A DNA stretch of 64,000 bases from contig CANTFK010000129.1 of NCBI GenBank assembly GCA_947646735.1, positions 434,001 through 498,000 on the forward strand. Reading direction: 5' to 3'. Each line of letters starts with the position of its first letter. Position 1 is the first letter of the stretch. Below, piece after piece: positions 1-10,844 of the stretch. Made by a program: the position numbers and the translations under genes. The notes below the pieces were generated by a model. It worked only from the letters and a program-made list of their open reading frames with translations, made no database searches and had not been told where the DNA came from. Source of the DNA: Peronospora farinosa. Lineage: Eukaryota; Oomycota; Peronosporomycetes; Peronosporales; Peronosporaceae.

Positions 1-1269
1 GCTGACCGATTTAACATTGCTGTCCAACTTAACATTGCTGACGAAATCATCCTTGTTTTCCACATCATCCTTGCTGTCCAAATCATCCTTGTTCTCCAAA
101 TCATTCTTGCTGTCCAACTTAACATTGCTGACCAAATCATCCTTGTTGTCTGGATCATCCTTGTTGTCTGGATCATCCTTGTTGTCCCCACTGCTGTCCG
201 AATCAACATTGAACAGATGTGACATGTCGTTGCCTGAGCTAAGTAGGTCCATCAGCTTATTCATACCATTGCCATGCAATAACCACGACATATCGTCGCT
301 GGTTGGCTTCGGCAAAGACCCGGGTATATTTTCAGTCATATCCTCCTTTTTTGGTGATGTTTCCACTTTACCTGACGACGATGGATCCTCCTCCTCCGGT
401 GACGAGCTATCTGGCGCCATCCAATCGAATTGGCTACCATCGCCTCCGCCCAAAATGTCATCAATGTAGTCCATCACGTAAGTCAGACGAGTAAAGACAC
501 CAGCCTGTTCACCGCATGTACTTCCCCAGCTTACACAACCAACAATGATGTCGTTTTTGACGATAAGGGGACCGCCAGAGTCTCCAAAACACGTGTCCCT
601 GCCTTTACCAGTTCCAGCGCAGAGCATACCCTCTGTGATTTTACCAATGTACTTCTTGGCCTTGCCACACTCTGCGTTCGAGATAATAGGAAGCGCTAGC
701 TCCTCCAAAATCGGACTGAGTGTTTTACTCTCTTTACTGGTCTTTCCCCACCCAGCAACCTTGGCAATCATACCGACCTCATTGTCAGAGCCGTCAGGTG
801 CACACATCTTGGCAAGTCGGCGCTTAATTGGTCTCTCTAACTTGAGTACACCTACGTCGTACAGATGTTGTTTCTTCCTGTACCCGGGGTGACGATATTG
901 TGCAATGACGGGAACTTCCAGGACACTTTCATCTATACCATACCCGGTGCTCGCGTTTGTTCCAAAGGTGGCAATAAGACTATTTACTTTATTCGCGCAA
1001 TGTGCCGCCGTAAGAATGTACTGGGGATGGATGAGTGCACCACTGCATATCGTCATGTCAAAGAGAGGCACACGAAGACTAGCAAGAAACGGGTAATCGG
1101 CAATATCCGCGTCCCTACCGCCGTAAATACTACTCTCTTTGTTAACGGTCGAGGGTTCGTCAAGCTCTTTATTTTCTGCTGGTTTCTCACTAGTAAACGA
1201 ATAACCGTGTGTAAACGTCACCAGCGATGCTGCCATCACGACGATTACGTCATTTCTTGTGATTTTCAT
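1..1269 (-). CDS. Secreted trypsin-like serine protease (S1A) with acidic repeat tail, 3' end outside window
   Basis: Read directly on the minus strand from an ATG at 1269, the frame stays open for 423 codons and runs off the window. A hydrophobic N-terminus (MKITRND, then VIVVMAASLVTF) looks like a signal peptide. A trypsin fold follows with an intact triad: His in TAAHC, Asp in YDVGVLKLE and Ser in GDSGGPL. The last third is a low-complexity acidic tail of repeated short units such as DNKDDP and LDSKDD. It lies in tandem with two paralogues downstream on the same strand, so a family of extracellular proteases or protease-like inhibitors is likely. An intact triad suggests real protease activity, unlike classical glucanase inhibitor proteins of Phytophthora, which share this fold. 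The true C-terminus is unseen. Confidence 0.88.
   Translation of the reverse strand, partial: MKITRNDVIVVMAASLVTFTHGYSFTSEKPAENKELDEPSTVNKESSIYGGRDADIADYPFLASLRVPLFDMTICSGALIHPQYILTAAHCANKVNSLIATFGTNASTGYGIDESVLEVPVIAQYRHPGYRKKQHLYDVGVLKLERPIKRRLAKMCAPDGSDNEVGMIAKVAGWGKTSKESKTLSPILEELALPIISNAECGKAKKYIGKITEGMLCAGTGKGRDTCFGDSGGPLIVKNDIIVGCVSWGSTCGEQAGVFTRLTYVMDYIDDILGGGDGSQFDWMAPDSSSPEEEDPSSSGKVETSPKKEDMTENIPGSLPKPTSDDMSWLLHGNGMNKLMDLLSSGNDMSHLFNVDSDSSGDNKDDPDNKDDPDNKDDLVSNVKLDSKNDLENKDDLDSKDDVENKDDFVSNVKLDSNVKSVS
4..190. repeat. Short tandem coding repeats, acidic tail of the first protease
   Basis: Imperfect units built around atcatccttgt and aacattgctg alternate here. On the minus strand they encode the Asp, Lys and Asn-rich tail (DNKDDP, LDSKDD, VSNVKLDS). 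Unit order varies, as expected from slippage or unequal exchange. The array continues past the window edge. Confidence 0.7.
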
Positions 1270-2388
1270 TGGTTTTGACAGCGATAAAGTCAAGTTCGCG
1301 TTCACTTCGAGCAAGTTTTTAGCGCGAGAAAACTAGAAATGACCAGATTGTAAAGCTCTGGACTTTGTCAAGCCAGAAGAGATTAGCTCAGTGGATGGGG
1401 TGGGGGTACTCGACATTCTACAAGACAACTATTGTCCAGGAGGTGGTTATAATAACCCAAGGAAGCAGATAAAACAACCAGTTTTCATAGCATCGTAGGA
1501 ATTGACGAAGGATGGGGAAAAAGGCAGGAGGGTTTCGAGTCGGTCCTCCGTTTCAATCATATGATCATCGAGATGAGAGTAAGGGAAGAGGGGCGAAACT
1601 GGTACAACAACAAGACAGTCGTATAGGAATGTACAGGATTGAAGCACCGTAGTTCTGATCGACAAGGCAGCACGATCAGTTTTCGTGTAGCTCACTTGGC
1701 TGGATAAAAGTCAAGCAATCTTGTCTCGACAACAACAGGCTCTTCATCTGGTCGGATCATTCTTGTTCCACAACGGTCCAAAGTCGAGTTATACTCGATG
1801 ATTGTACGGGGCTGGTTACTACCAGTGACGCTCTCGAGATTGTCCGGTTAGGCGAATGCACCATAGCAGCCGATGTGCACTATTGTTTATGTCCTTCGAG
1901 GTTGCCCGTTTGTCTGAAATGCGCAGTTGCTGGAACGACGGCGCGTGTAGCCCTCGTTATGACCGCTTGGAAGTTCAGTTTGTGGCTTTATAATATAACG
2001 CTCATCGGTTCTTCCTCTGGAGTGCCACCGAATCTGACAGCTTTGGAAGTCGAGTTGGGTGCTTGACAAAATGCTGTTGTTTACATAACGAGTGATAACT
2101 GTGTATTTCTTTGGTAGTGACTTTGTGCAATACCATGAATATGTAAATCGCGCCTACTAACATAGTCACAAACTTGTGTTACTTAGTTCCTGATCGATGA
2201 TGCGATCATTATCTTGCACGCTGCTCGTCCTCCGTCCTATGAGTTGCTTCCAAAACTCATCATCTCGCTGTCCTTTTCCTCCGCTGCCCTCTTCTCCCTA
2301 GCCATTTCTTTCTGCTTAGCGTCTTCGCTTTCTTCCGACTTCAGATTCTTTTATGGCTCTTAGTCGGGGGCAAAACTTCATCTTTGTC
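1270..2388. other. Intergenic region between two protease genes
   Basis: About 1.1 kb. Only short overlapping open frames with no recognisable domain or coding character are seen. It should contain the promoter of the minus-strand protease ending at position 1 and the 3' flank of the next protease gene. No repeat or RNA gene is evident. Confidence 0.5.
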
Positions 2389-4203
2389 TTATTTATCTTC
2401 ATCTTCGTCTTCTTTAGCTTCGTCTTCTTTAGCTTCGTCTTCGTCTTCTTTAGCTTCGTCTTCTTTATCTTCGTCTTCGTCTCCTTTGTCTTTGTCTTTG
2501 TCTTCTTTATCTTCGTCTTCGTCTCCTTTGTCTTCGTCTTCGTCTTCTTTATCTTCGTCTTCGTCTCCTTTGTCTTCGTCTTCGTCTTCTTTATCGTCCT
2601 CTTCCTCTTCTGCTTTTTCCTTTTCTGCTTCCTCTTCCTCTTCTGCTTCCTCTTCCTCTTCCTCTAACTCTTCTTCAAACTCTTCCTCTAACTCTTTTGC
2701 TTCCGCTTTTGCTTCCTCCACCTTGTCCTCTTTCTCCTCCAGCTTCTCCATTTTTTTCTCTTCCTCCAACTCTTTCTCTTCCTCTTTCTCTTCTTTACCC
2801 TTAGCCTTCTTAGCTGACTTCTTAGTTGCCTTAGTAGTTTCCTCGTGTTCTTCACTCTTAGCCTTGGCTTTCGTTGAGGTCTTCTTTGACGACTTATCGG
2901 ACGTTTTGGCAGATGTATCGTCCTCTTTTTCTTCTTGTTCTATTGCGTCTTCGTCCTCTATAAACTTCTCAATCTCTTCTTTATATATCTCGTCTTCCTG
3001 TTCCTCGTCTTCCTTGATCTCCTCGTCGAGCACCTTTTCTTCCTCTTCAGCAGTGACTTTGGTCCTCAAGATATTAGCTATCTTACCATCCATGCTGGAG
3101 TCGTCCGACATCATTTCAATCTCCTTGTCAGCTTCAGCCGTTACTGCATGAACAATCTTTTTCGCCTTTTCGGCAGAATCCATATCTTTCTCAATCGCAT
3201 CTTCCATTTCGTCTACTGTCGCCGGTTTCGGTTTCTCTGTCGCCACAGCTGGTTTCTCTGACAAATGGCGATGGAACGTGCAGTCAGAGGCAATAGGCAC
3301 CATTTGAGCTACCGCTGTGGAAGCCAAAGCACCCGCAGGTGTACTGGTAGCACCTACAAGTGTCACTGAGGATGTTGACTCTTTGACTGTAGATTTATTA
3401 ATGGAGTCGGCAAGAGTTGTTGCACCCGTGTCGCCACTCAAAATAGCGTTTATATAGTCTAGGACAAATGTCAGACGAGTGTAGATACCAACGTTAACAC
3501 CACACTTGCCTCTCGAGCTCGCAAATCCAATCAAAATATCGTCAGCGGTAACCAGTGGACCTCCATTGCCTCCACTGCACGAGTCCTTGACGCCCTCGTA
3601 TCCAGCACATATCATTCCCTCCATGTTGTCGCTGTTGTTATACTGCATGTTGCATTCTGTGCTAGAAATGAGCGCGACATGCACTTCCTGAAACGTGTGG
3701 CTGAGTGAGCCGTCCTCGGTCATTTTCCACTCCAGGGCCGTAGCCTTTGTGCCAATTATGTTGTCCGATCCGTCCGCTGCACACAAAGTCGCCCTCTTCT
3801 GCATTGACGGTGTCTCGAGCTTGAGCAGTCCCACATCGTACAAGTCCGTCTGGTATCGATAGCTACTAATGACCTTAATCTGCTCCCCAGTGGAACCAGC
3901 ACCAAAGCTCGTTCCAAAATGAGCAATGACGACGTCCGTTTCTGTCTTGATACAATGTCCTGCAGTCAGAATGTACTGCGAAACAATAAGTGTTCCGCTG
4001 CAAAAAGTTGTGTCGAGTTCTTCCAAGCGAAGACTTGCAATATACGGATAGTCCTTGGTCGTAGCATCGAGAGAGCCACGCTGAATATAGTTCTCCTCTT
4101 TCATCGTGCTTTTCATCGTGTCGGAAGCCCGAGTCAAATACTCGTTACCATGAATCACTGACAAGATTGTCGATGCAAAGGCAAAAATCTGCACAATCTT
4201 CAT
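2389..4203 (-). CDS. Glucanase-inhibitor-like S1A protease homologue lacking the catalytic serine, with long charged tail
   Basis: The ATG at 4203 opens a signal peptide (MKIVQIFAFASTIL). The frame can be extended upstream only through a non-ATG codon, so this start is preferred, giving about 604 residues. The trypsin domain keeps His (TAGHC) and Asp (YDVGLLKLE). The active-site block, normally GDSGGP, reads GGNGGP: codon AAT at 3565-3567 replaces Ser by Asn, and the Asp before it is Gly. Loss of the triad is the hallmark of oomycete glucanase inhibitor proteins, which bind and block plant endoglucanases, so an inhibitor or decoy role is inferred. After the domain comes a roughly 270-residue Glu, Lys and Asp-rich, probably coiled-coil tail ending in DKEDEDEDKG-type repeats, which is not part of the known inhibitors. 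It sits 197 bp from the next paralogue. Confidence 0.87.
   Translation of the reverse strand: MKIVQIFAFASTILSVIHGNEYLTRASDTMKSTMKEENYIQRGSLDATTKDYPYIASLRLEELDTTFCSGTLIVSQYILTAGHCIKTETDVVIAHFGTSFGAGSTGEQIKVISSYRYQTDLYDVGLLKLETPSMQKRATLCAADGSDNIIGTKATALEWKMTEDGSLSHTFQEVHVALISSTECNMQYNNSDNMEGMICAGYEGVKDSCSGGNGGPLVTADDILIGFASSRGKCGVNVGIYTRLTFVLDYINAILSGDTGATTLADSINKSTVKESTSSVTLVGATSTPAGALASTAVAQMVPIASDCTFHRHLSEKPAVATEKPKPATVDEMEDAIEKDMDSAEKAKKIVHAVTAEADKEIEMMSDDSSMDGKIANILRTKVTAEEEEKVLDEEIKEDEEQEDEIYKEEIEKFIEDEDAIEQEEKEDDTSAKTSDKSSKKTSTKAKAKSEEHEETTKATKKSAKKAKGKEEKEEEKELEEEKKMEKLEEKEDKVEEAKAEAKELEEEFEEELEEEEEEAEEEEEAEKEKAEEEEDDKEDEDEDKGDEDEDKEDEDEDKGDEDEDKEDKDKDKGDEDEDKEDEAKEDEDEAKEDEAKEDEDEDK
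2470..2595. repeat. Three 42-bp tandem units encoding an acidic 14-residue motif
   Basis: Units read on the plus strand as runs of ctttatcttcgtcttcgtct. They encode DKEDEDEDKGDEDE about three times in the tail of the protease homologue. The plus strand of 2390-2800 is almost pure pyrimidine, which creates a long spurious serine-rich frame on that strand. Confidence 0.75.
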
Positions 4204-4400
4204 CCTTAAGACAAATATTCCCACGAAGAACCAAGAGATGACTCGATCAGATGGAAAAACTCGAAATGATTTTCTTTTTATACTGGAAATCGTATGCGAT
4301 GCTCCCAATGAGGGGGCTATTTTCAAACATGTGGACTGTTCATTCCAGCACGACAATCCAACAACCAGATTTATTTATAGAGGAGCCTTCGATGTCACTG

Positions 4401-5471
4401 TTAAGCACAACGGTTGAGACGCAATTCGTCGTGATGGACTGACCCTTCTTGCTTCTTTATGTCAAGAGAACTCTCTATTTTACCCGTAGGGACATCTGTA
4501 GTCGCAGCTATTAACGCTGGAGCTGTAGTCACAGCTGCTTTGACAAGTGTCTTTGAGGCAAATGCTTTCGAGGTTGTTCCTGTATTTGTCCTATTGATTG
4601 ACGCTGATCGTTGATCGACTGAACTTGAAGCAAACGTGCTGCCATTGCCACCGCTTAGAATGTCGTTGATATAGTCTTGCACGTATGACACACGTGTATA
4701 CACACCCGCAGTGAGACCGCACCTGCCTCCCCAGCTTACAATTCCAACCAGTACATTGTTTGCAATCAGTGGACCACCAGAATCTCCACTGCACGAGTCT
4801 TTACCGTTTCCACCGCCAGCACACAGCATGTCTTTCGTGATACGATTGCTATACTGCTTGTTGCACTCGACATTGGAAATAATACGTACGTCGACTTTCT
4901 TCAGCAAGAGACTTTGCGATCCATTTTCAGTGAGTCCCCAACCTCCGACAGTAGCAATCTGGCCAACCTCGTTGTCCGTTCCATCGGCTGCGCACAGCTC
5001 AATCGTTTTTGTCGGCACACCTCTTTCGAGTTTGAGCACACCGATATCATAACGATGCGCAGATGTGTTGTACAGAGGGTGGCGATATCCCTTGATCACC
5101 TGAATCTGTTGTCCGTCACTAGATCCCGAGCCAAAAGCCGATCCGATCGAAGCGTACATCGTAGTTCCATCCGTCATGACACAGTGACCTGCTGTCACCA
5201 CGTACTGCGATGCAATGAGTGTTCCACCGCAATAGGTGTTACTACTAGCTGTGTCCTTGCGAAGACTAACGATAAATGGAAATCGGGCTGCATCGGCCTC
5301 GGACCCACCAAAGATGCGGGCTTCCTTGTTAATCTTCAGTCCGATTCTTTCTTCCTTAGCTGCTGAGTCGGTTGACGAGTCAGTAGTCTCAATGAACGTG
5401 TATCCTTTTGTAAGAGTAGCTATTAGCACGGAAGTAAGGACACCTGCACGAAAACCCGCAGCGAACTTCAT
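4401..5471 (-). CDS. Secreted trypsin-like serine protease (S1A), intact catalytic triad
   Basis: 356 residues from the ATG at 5471. The N-terminus (MKFAAGFRAG, then VLTSVLIATL) is a likely signal peptide. A propeptide leads to RIFGGSEAD, the usual S1A activation site form (R-I-x-G-G). Catalytic His is in TAGHC, Asp in YDIGVLKLE and Ser in GDSGGPL, with paired Cys residues at the expected places. A Thr, Ser and Ala-rich C-terminal extension of about 85 residues follows and may be glycosylated. It is the best-preserved of three tandem minus-strand paralogues and probably acts outside the cell. Whether it digests host protein or serves as an inhibitor cannot be told from sequence, but the triad supports proteolysis. 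Confidence 0.9.
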   Translation of the reverse strand: MKFAAGFRAGVLTSVLIATLTKGYTFIETTDSSTDSAAKEERIGLKINKEARIFGGSEADAARFPFIVSLRKDTASSNTYCGGTLIASQYVVTAGHCVMTDGTTMYASIGSAFGSGSSDGQQIQVIKGYRHPLYNTSAHRYDIGVLKLERGVPTKTIELCAADGTDNEVGQIATVGGWGLTENGSQSLLLKKVDVRIISNVECNKQYSNRITKDMLCAGGGNGKDSCSGDSGGPLIANNVLVGIVSWGGRCGLTAGVYTRVSYVQDYINDILSGGNGSTFASSSVDQRSASINRTNTGTTSKAFASKTLVKAAVTTAPALIAATTDVPTGKIESSLDIKKQEGSVHHDELRLNRCA

Positions 5472-5845
5472 TCGAGAGTGTGCTGCGCTGCAAAGACTTT
5501 GCTAGTGATATCTACTTGTCTTCCTTAGGAAAAGGAAAAGTGAATGCTGCCATCCAGTGCCAATGCGAAGAGATCGCAAGGTGCTAGATGCCGGGTAGAG
5601 ATGAATTCAGTGGCAGGACCAAGAACTCAACGTTTTTTCTTCGGAACTGCGAGAAACGGCCATGCCGTCTCATCAGCACTACTGACAAATGGCATTGTCG
5701 ACACCAAGGAGTGACGAGACATTTTCTCGGTCTAGCAAACTGTCCAGCATGAAAAGTGACATACCAAGCATTCAACTTGCAACTTTCTGAGCACCAATCG
5801 TTCAGTATCGCTCAAAAATAATTGGATTAACGGCTAGCAATCGAT

Positions 5846-8393
5846 ATGCTGCTTCGATGTCTGCGTAAGCACTCTATTCCTCGTCGGACCCCGTTGTTCT
5901 GTCGCAATGTTGCATCTTTGAATGCTCTCGATGTTTGCATTCGTGAGCGTCAATTGCCGCCTTTCGAGCGTTTGCAGCTGTCGGAGATCGAGCCGGCGGT
6001 CACTACTGCCGCTGCCAAGTACACGGAGGATCTGCACCAACTGGAAACAAAGCTGAGAGATGCAGGAAAGAAGGTGCAATTCCAAGACGTAGTGGACCCT
6101 CTCGAGGTGCAGGGAGACGCACTGGAACGCATGTGGGGAATTGTGGGCCATCTTATGAGTGTGCGCAATTCGAAAGAGTTACGCGACGTGCACGACAAAC
6201 TGCAGCAGCTAGTGATCGAGACAGTCACCGAAGCGTCCCAGAGCAAGGCGCTCTATGAGGCGTATCTTGCTTTGCGCGAGAGTGAGGACTGGAGCAAGCT
6301 TGAGTTGGCACAACAGCGTATCATTGAGCTGAGACTGAGAAGCGCAACACTTAGTGGTGTTGGGCTTGAGGGTGACGAGAAGGAGAAGTTCAACAAACTC
6401 AAATTGCGTGCTGCTGAATTGGTAAGGAAGGGATTGGTTGTGGCACGTCGTTCCACTGAAAAAGATGATGATTTCTTGTGAGTTAATGCTGTCTTGCCGC
6501 TGACTACAGAGTACCAAGTTCTCTTCAAATCTGCTTGATGCTACTAAGGCGTATTCCATCACAGTGACGGACAAGAAGGAGCTGGAAGGATTGCCTCTTT
6601 CACTACTGCAAATGTTTGCGCAAAGTGCTCGTGACGAAGGCCACTCGGACGCTACGCCTGAGACTGGACCGTGGCGTGTGACGCTGGACCCGCCATCTTA
6701 CGTGCAGTTCATGAAATATGCAGCGAATCGGTCACTGCGTGAGAAGCTGTATCGTGCATACGCGACCCGCGCGAGTGGTGGGTCTTTTGATAACGAGGAT
6801 ATCATTGATGAGCTTCTTAGAATCCGTCAGGAGATTGCCAATCTCCTTGGCTTTACCTCATTTGCGGAGGTAAGTATTTCGAAGAAAATGGCGCCAAGTG
6901 TGGAGGAAGTTGAGAAGATGCACAATGGCCTGCGTGAAAAGTGTATTGCTACTGCGCACGAGGAGGTGAAGACTGTGGCGGAGTATGCGAAGCAGCACGG
7001 ACAAGCTGAGCCTCTGGAACCATGGGATCTTGGCTATTGGTACGTACATGTCATTTAACTGATGTCATATCACTTTACTTGACATGATTCCAACGTGTTT
7101 GCCAACAGGTCTGAACAGCTCAAGGCGGAAAAGTATTTGTTTACCGACGAAGAGATCAAGCCGTATTTTCCACTCGAACGCGTAAGTTCTTGTTTGTACA
7201 GTTGGTTATGAATTCGTCAGAAAGCTCATGTTGTGTTACGTGATTGCTGTGCAGGTGCTCGAGGGTCTGTTTTCACTCACGTCGCGGCTGTTTGGCGTGA
7301 CTATCGAGGCAGCAGACGGCCAGGCTGAGGTGTGGCATCCGAATGTGCGCTTTTTTAACGTGCGCAGCATCGAAGGGGACACGGAGATAATTGCTCGCTT
7401 TTTCCTGGACCCGTACTCTCGTCCAAAAGAGAAGAATGGTGGCGCTTGGATGAACACTTGCGTTGATCGCAGCCGCCTGCTTGGTCCAAAGGAGCAGAAC
7501 GGCAAGCGTATTCCAGTTGCGTACATCATCTGCAACCAGTCGCCTCCCGTGGGCAAGACGCCCAGCCTCATGACATTCCGCGAGGTGGAAACAATCTTTC
7601 ACGAGTTCGGCCACGGCTTGCAACACATGCTCACGCAGATGGAGTATGGTGACGTAGCAGGCATTAACGGTATCGAATGGGACGCAGTCGAGATTCCGTC
7701 ACAGATGATGGAAAACTTTTGCTACGACAAAGGTATTTATATGTATCTGTATCTACTTACGAGCAGGCACAAACTTGTACTACCTTTTGCTGTTGAAATG
7801 CGTAGACACGATCGCAGAGATCAGCGGGCATTACAAGACAGGTGAGACGCTACCAGACGAATTGTTCGAGAAGCTCAAGGCAGCACGCAACTACATGGTG
7901 GCCACAGTCATGCTACGTCAGCTGGGCTTTGGTGCCCTGGACATGTACTTGCACTCTCATTACTCACCATTGCAGGAGTCATTGTTTGCGGTACAAGAAC
8001 GTCTACTAAGTGAGTACGCTGTACTGAATCCACTAAAGGAGGACAGGTTTCTATGTTCATTTGCGCATATTTTTGCAGGCGGGTATGCTGCAGGGTATTA
8101 CAGGTACGTCAATCAATACCAAGTGTATCGTGTTCTTGTCTTCACACTATTGTTATTGTGCATTTACGAGCAGCTACAAATGGGCAGAAATTTTGTCGTG
8201 TGATGCCTACGGTGCTTTTGAAGAAGCGACCAAGGAAAGCCCCGAAGCCGTGACGAAAATAGGTCGCAAGTTTCGTGACACGATATTGGCTCGTGGGGGT
8301 GGGCAACACCCCGAGCAGGTATTTGAGGCCTTTCGCGGCCGCAAACCGTCTACAATGCCCTTGTTGACACAATATGGTCTAGTGGACAAGTGA
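5846..8393 (+). CDS. M3 family oligopeptidase (oligopeptidase A / thimet type), probably organellar, six exons
   Basis: Zinc metallopeptidase that degrades short peptides, probably including cleaved targeting peptides. Exons by splice sites and phase: 5846-6421, 6510-7039, 7109-7181, 7255-7732, 7806-8103, 8174-8393, all GT-AG. The joins restore typical M3 text, for example LSTKFSSNLLDATKAY across intron 1 and WSEQLKAEKY across intron 2. The HExxH zinc site is in IFHEFGHGLQH, with the downstream glutamate region EIPSQMMENF. The C-terminal FAGGYAAGYYSYKWAE block is characteristic. The Arg-rich start (MLLRCLRKHSIPRRT) looks like a mitochondrial presequence, inferred only. The total of about 725 residues is normal for the family. 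The gene appears intact. Confidence 0.92.
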
Positions 8394-8733
8394 GATGGGA
8401 CTATAAGTCGGATGGATGGTCCATCCCTCCCTCCTACCAACTTCAACATCATCCTACATTAGATTATACAGGTCTTTTGTAAGAAATGGGTACTAAAGCC
8501 ATGACGGGACCCAATTTTCCACGGATGAAAAAGGTTTTATATTGTTACCTGCTACTTAGACAAATGGGTAATAAATTATTAGACGAGTGAAGAGATCACA
8601 TTGAAGTTTAACAAATGCGTTCTAACAGGTCGGATGAATTCCCGAGCTATTCCTTTCATACTTGAATCAGAAGCTCAAGGATAAAGTCAAACGCCTTGAA
8701 GTCACTCAACGTCCACACTTTTTAGTCTACACA
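8394..8733. other. Short spacer between oligopeptidase and F-box fragment
   Basis: About 340 bp of AT-rich sequence with no coding signal. It should hold the oligopeptidase 3' UTR and the F-box gene promoter. Confidence 0.5.
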
Positions 8734-9499
8734 ATGCTCTCGACGCTCTTCTCATCGTTTCCCTCACCAATTGTACCGACTTTATCCTCTCGTTTGCCTC
8801 ATCTTAATTCCTTTGTCGTGCTTACAAAGAAAGCATCAAATCGTCGTCGTCTCTCTCGTCGTAGCAGCATTACGAGCTCCTGTTCGACTATCAGCAACAG
8901 CAGCGACGAAGAATCGGACACTTGTGACCTCGAGACGGATGAGTGTTGTGTCTTTTACGAATCGTACGCTGCTGTCACTAAACGCAGCAATCGGACAGTC
9001 GCTTCCATTCGTTGGAGCGACTTGCAACTCGCTCCAAACACGGACCAAGTTGTTATTCTATTGGCTACATTACGTCTCAATCGTCAGCACACATGCAACG
9101 ATGAGACGCTGGAACTAGTTGCCTTGGAGTTGTGCTTTGAGTTCTTGACACTCAACGAGATACTACAGACTGTACAGGTCTGTCGAGCTTTTCATGACGT
9201 TGTGACGTCCTCCAAGACACTACTAACAGGTCTCTATAGTCGTCAATGGCGAACTAAAATGCTGCCTGAGACGTACGTGATGCTCTCGTTTAATGCCCAG
9301 CTCATGCTGTGTGCTGCACGTGAACCAGACGCCATTTATGACCTGTCGACACGCAGTACTGTGACCCACTTAATCGATGGCAAGTATCATGTCGTAAACA
9401 AGTCCATGCTACGAGACTTTGAGAAAGGGACAGTTGATTCGATCCGTGGTGTCAAGCAATTGCCAATGTTGTCCTGTGCACGTGCTCTAGACAAGATGA
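8734..9499 (+). pseudogene. F-box protein gene, 5' part only, broken at the duplication border
   Basis: The first ATG in frame is 8734; the open frame can be extended to 8662 only with TTG. The coded segment has a Ser-rich N-terminus, then an F-box-like helical region (LELVALELCFEFLTLNEILQ, then VCRAFHDVVTSSKTLLTGLY) and a linker ending at DKM. At 9500 the sequence switches to material found identically at 16813, inside another gene, so the F-box frame runs only eight more codons into foreign sequence. Oomycete F-box proteins often carry a C-terminal SPRY domain, and a SPRY fragment lies at the other end of the rearranged block (19186-19633). I infer the two pieces were one gene. Part of the SPRY N-terminus seems missing and the frames do not match at a direct join. 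Confidence 0.65.
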
Positions 9500-10151
9500 C
9501 TCAGTTGTTACAAACCATATGATGAAGCACGTGGTCCAGAAGTTTAGGTTCATGGGTCGTGACGACACTAACGTGACTAGTGGCAGTTATGTGAACAAGA
9601 CGATGGTTGATTCATCGACAAGGCAGCTTCTTGCTGCTGTAGGTCGTGCGCAAATGCTGATCCAGGATGCTGTAATTGGTTCCGAGAAACTTGCGCTACA
9701 TTCTGCATCAAACCAGCTTCCTAACGAGAAAAAGCAACTGAAGCCGTTAGATTTCGAAGGCAGAACAGGAAATAAAACAAGCTCTTCCAGCAGGGAAGCT
9801 GCACCATCTTGCCCAAATTCGACTTGCATAAATGACGCAGGTGCTCACTCGGATGATGCTGTTTCGGAGACCGTTTGTCATGCTGAAGCCATTGCGTCGA
9901 AAGATGCAGACAGCTACGACGCTATTGAAGACGTAAACATTGACATTGGTATGACTGGAGAACAACCTGAAGTAAATGATCTGATTCAATTATTGGCTGT
10001 CACGAAACAAGACATGCAGGAGCTTTGCGGCCACAGACCGCGGTCAGCTCGCATGCGTGAGAAAGTTCAGATGCAATCACTGCAGCTTGCGCGGCAAACG
10101 GTCGAGATTTTCCGGAATATTAGGAACATGTATGGTTCCCAGCGGCGATAA
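9500..10151 (+). pseudogene. Truncated 3' copy of the large unrecognised protein gene
   Basis: Encodes the last roughly 217 residues of the protein specified in full at 13898-17464 and is identical to it. The 5' part is missing because the duplication border falls inside the gene. The first in-frame ATG is at 9519 or 9522, so a short product could in principle be made, but no promoter of its own is seen and it directly follows the F-box fragment. Confidence 0.8.
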
Positions 10152-10844
10152 TGATGGAAATGTCAACATGGTGCAGTGCCAATATGTATTGAGTCTGCAA
10201 TCCTCAGGCGAGGTAAACGTTCTGAAGCTGTGATAGTATACTGCAGAATAATGTCTGACTCGTTTCCCGCATCGGATACACGCATTTGCTGGAAACCCAA
10301 GACGTCTAGCCTCATGTCACCACAACGTTGTCCGATGCCTGAAAAATCTTATGGCGCTGGACATGATTGAAGATAAGAGGTGACCAGTGAACGTATTGAT
10401 CAGAGACTTGGATCTTGGTGTCAAAAGTTTGTATACGAGTTGAGTTTGCTCCAAATGATGTCCTGAGAAGCGTGTTTGCTCTTGATTGTTCCAACAAATG
10501 GAAAGCCCGCTCATTACAACAATACCACCCGTTTCAATGCTCCGAGAGAATACAACGTGGTTTCTATGGACGAAGTTTAAAAGTCATACAATAAAATGAT
10601 GCTGTTGCATCTTTTTATTTTTCCGAAAGTGTAAAGATTGCGCAGCTGTGGTTGCACGTTTGTGCTGCTGCATGTAGCTTCTTGGTTGCTATACCGGCTC
10701 ATGGACGACCCAATGTGTCCAACCTCTTTTGAATTTTGCGTAAATAGATTACTATTGGATACGTTATTTGTATTGTAGCGTTTGCTTTATCTTTAACACT
10801 TATACTCATCCAATTGTTTACGTAAGAATTGAAAGCTAACCTCA
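10152..10844. other. Spacer inside the duplicated segment
   Basis: About 690 bp between the convergent 3' ends of the large-gene fragment and the CRN-HNH gene, repeated at 17465-18157. Short open frames only and no domain recognised. The single noticed copy difference (10717 against 18030) lies here. Confidence 0.6.

Noticed and set aside
1383..1460. tRNA gene suggested by an A-box-like ttagctcagtgg
   Set aside because: No B box and no cloverleaf could be drawn downstream.
2384..3151. 255-residue serine-rich frame on the plus strand
   Set aside because: It is the antisense of the Glu/Lys/Asp repeat tail; codon pattern follows the pyrimidine bias of the repeats.
4204..4356. N-terminal extension of the glucanase-inhibitor-like protein
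   Set aside because: It starts with a non-ATG codon and would bury the clear signal peptide at 4203.
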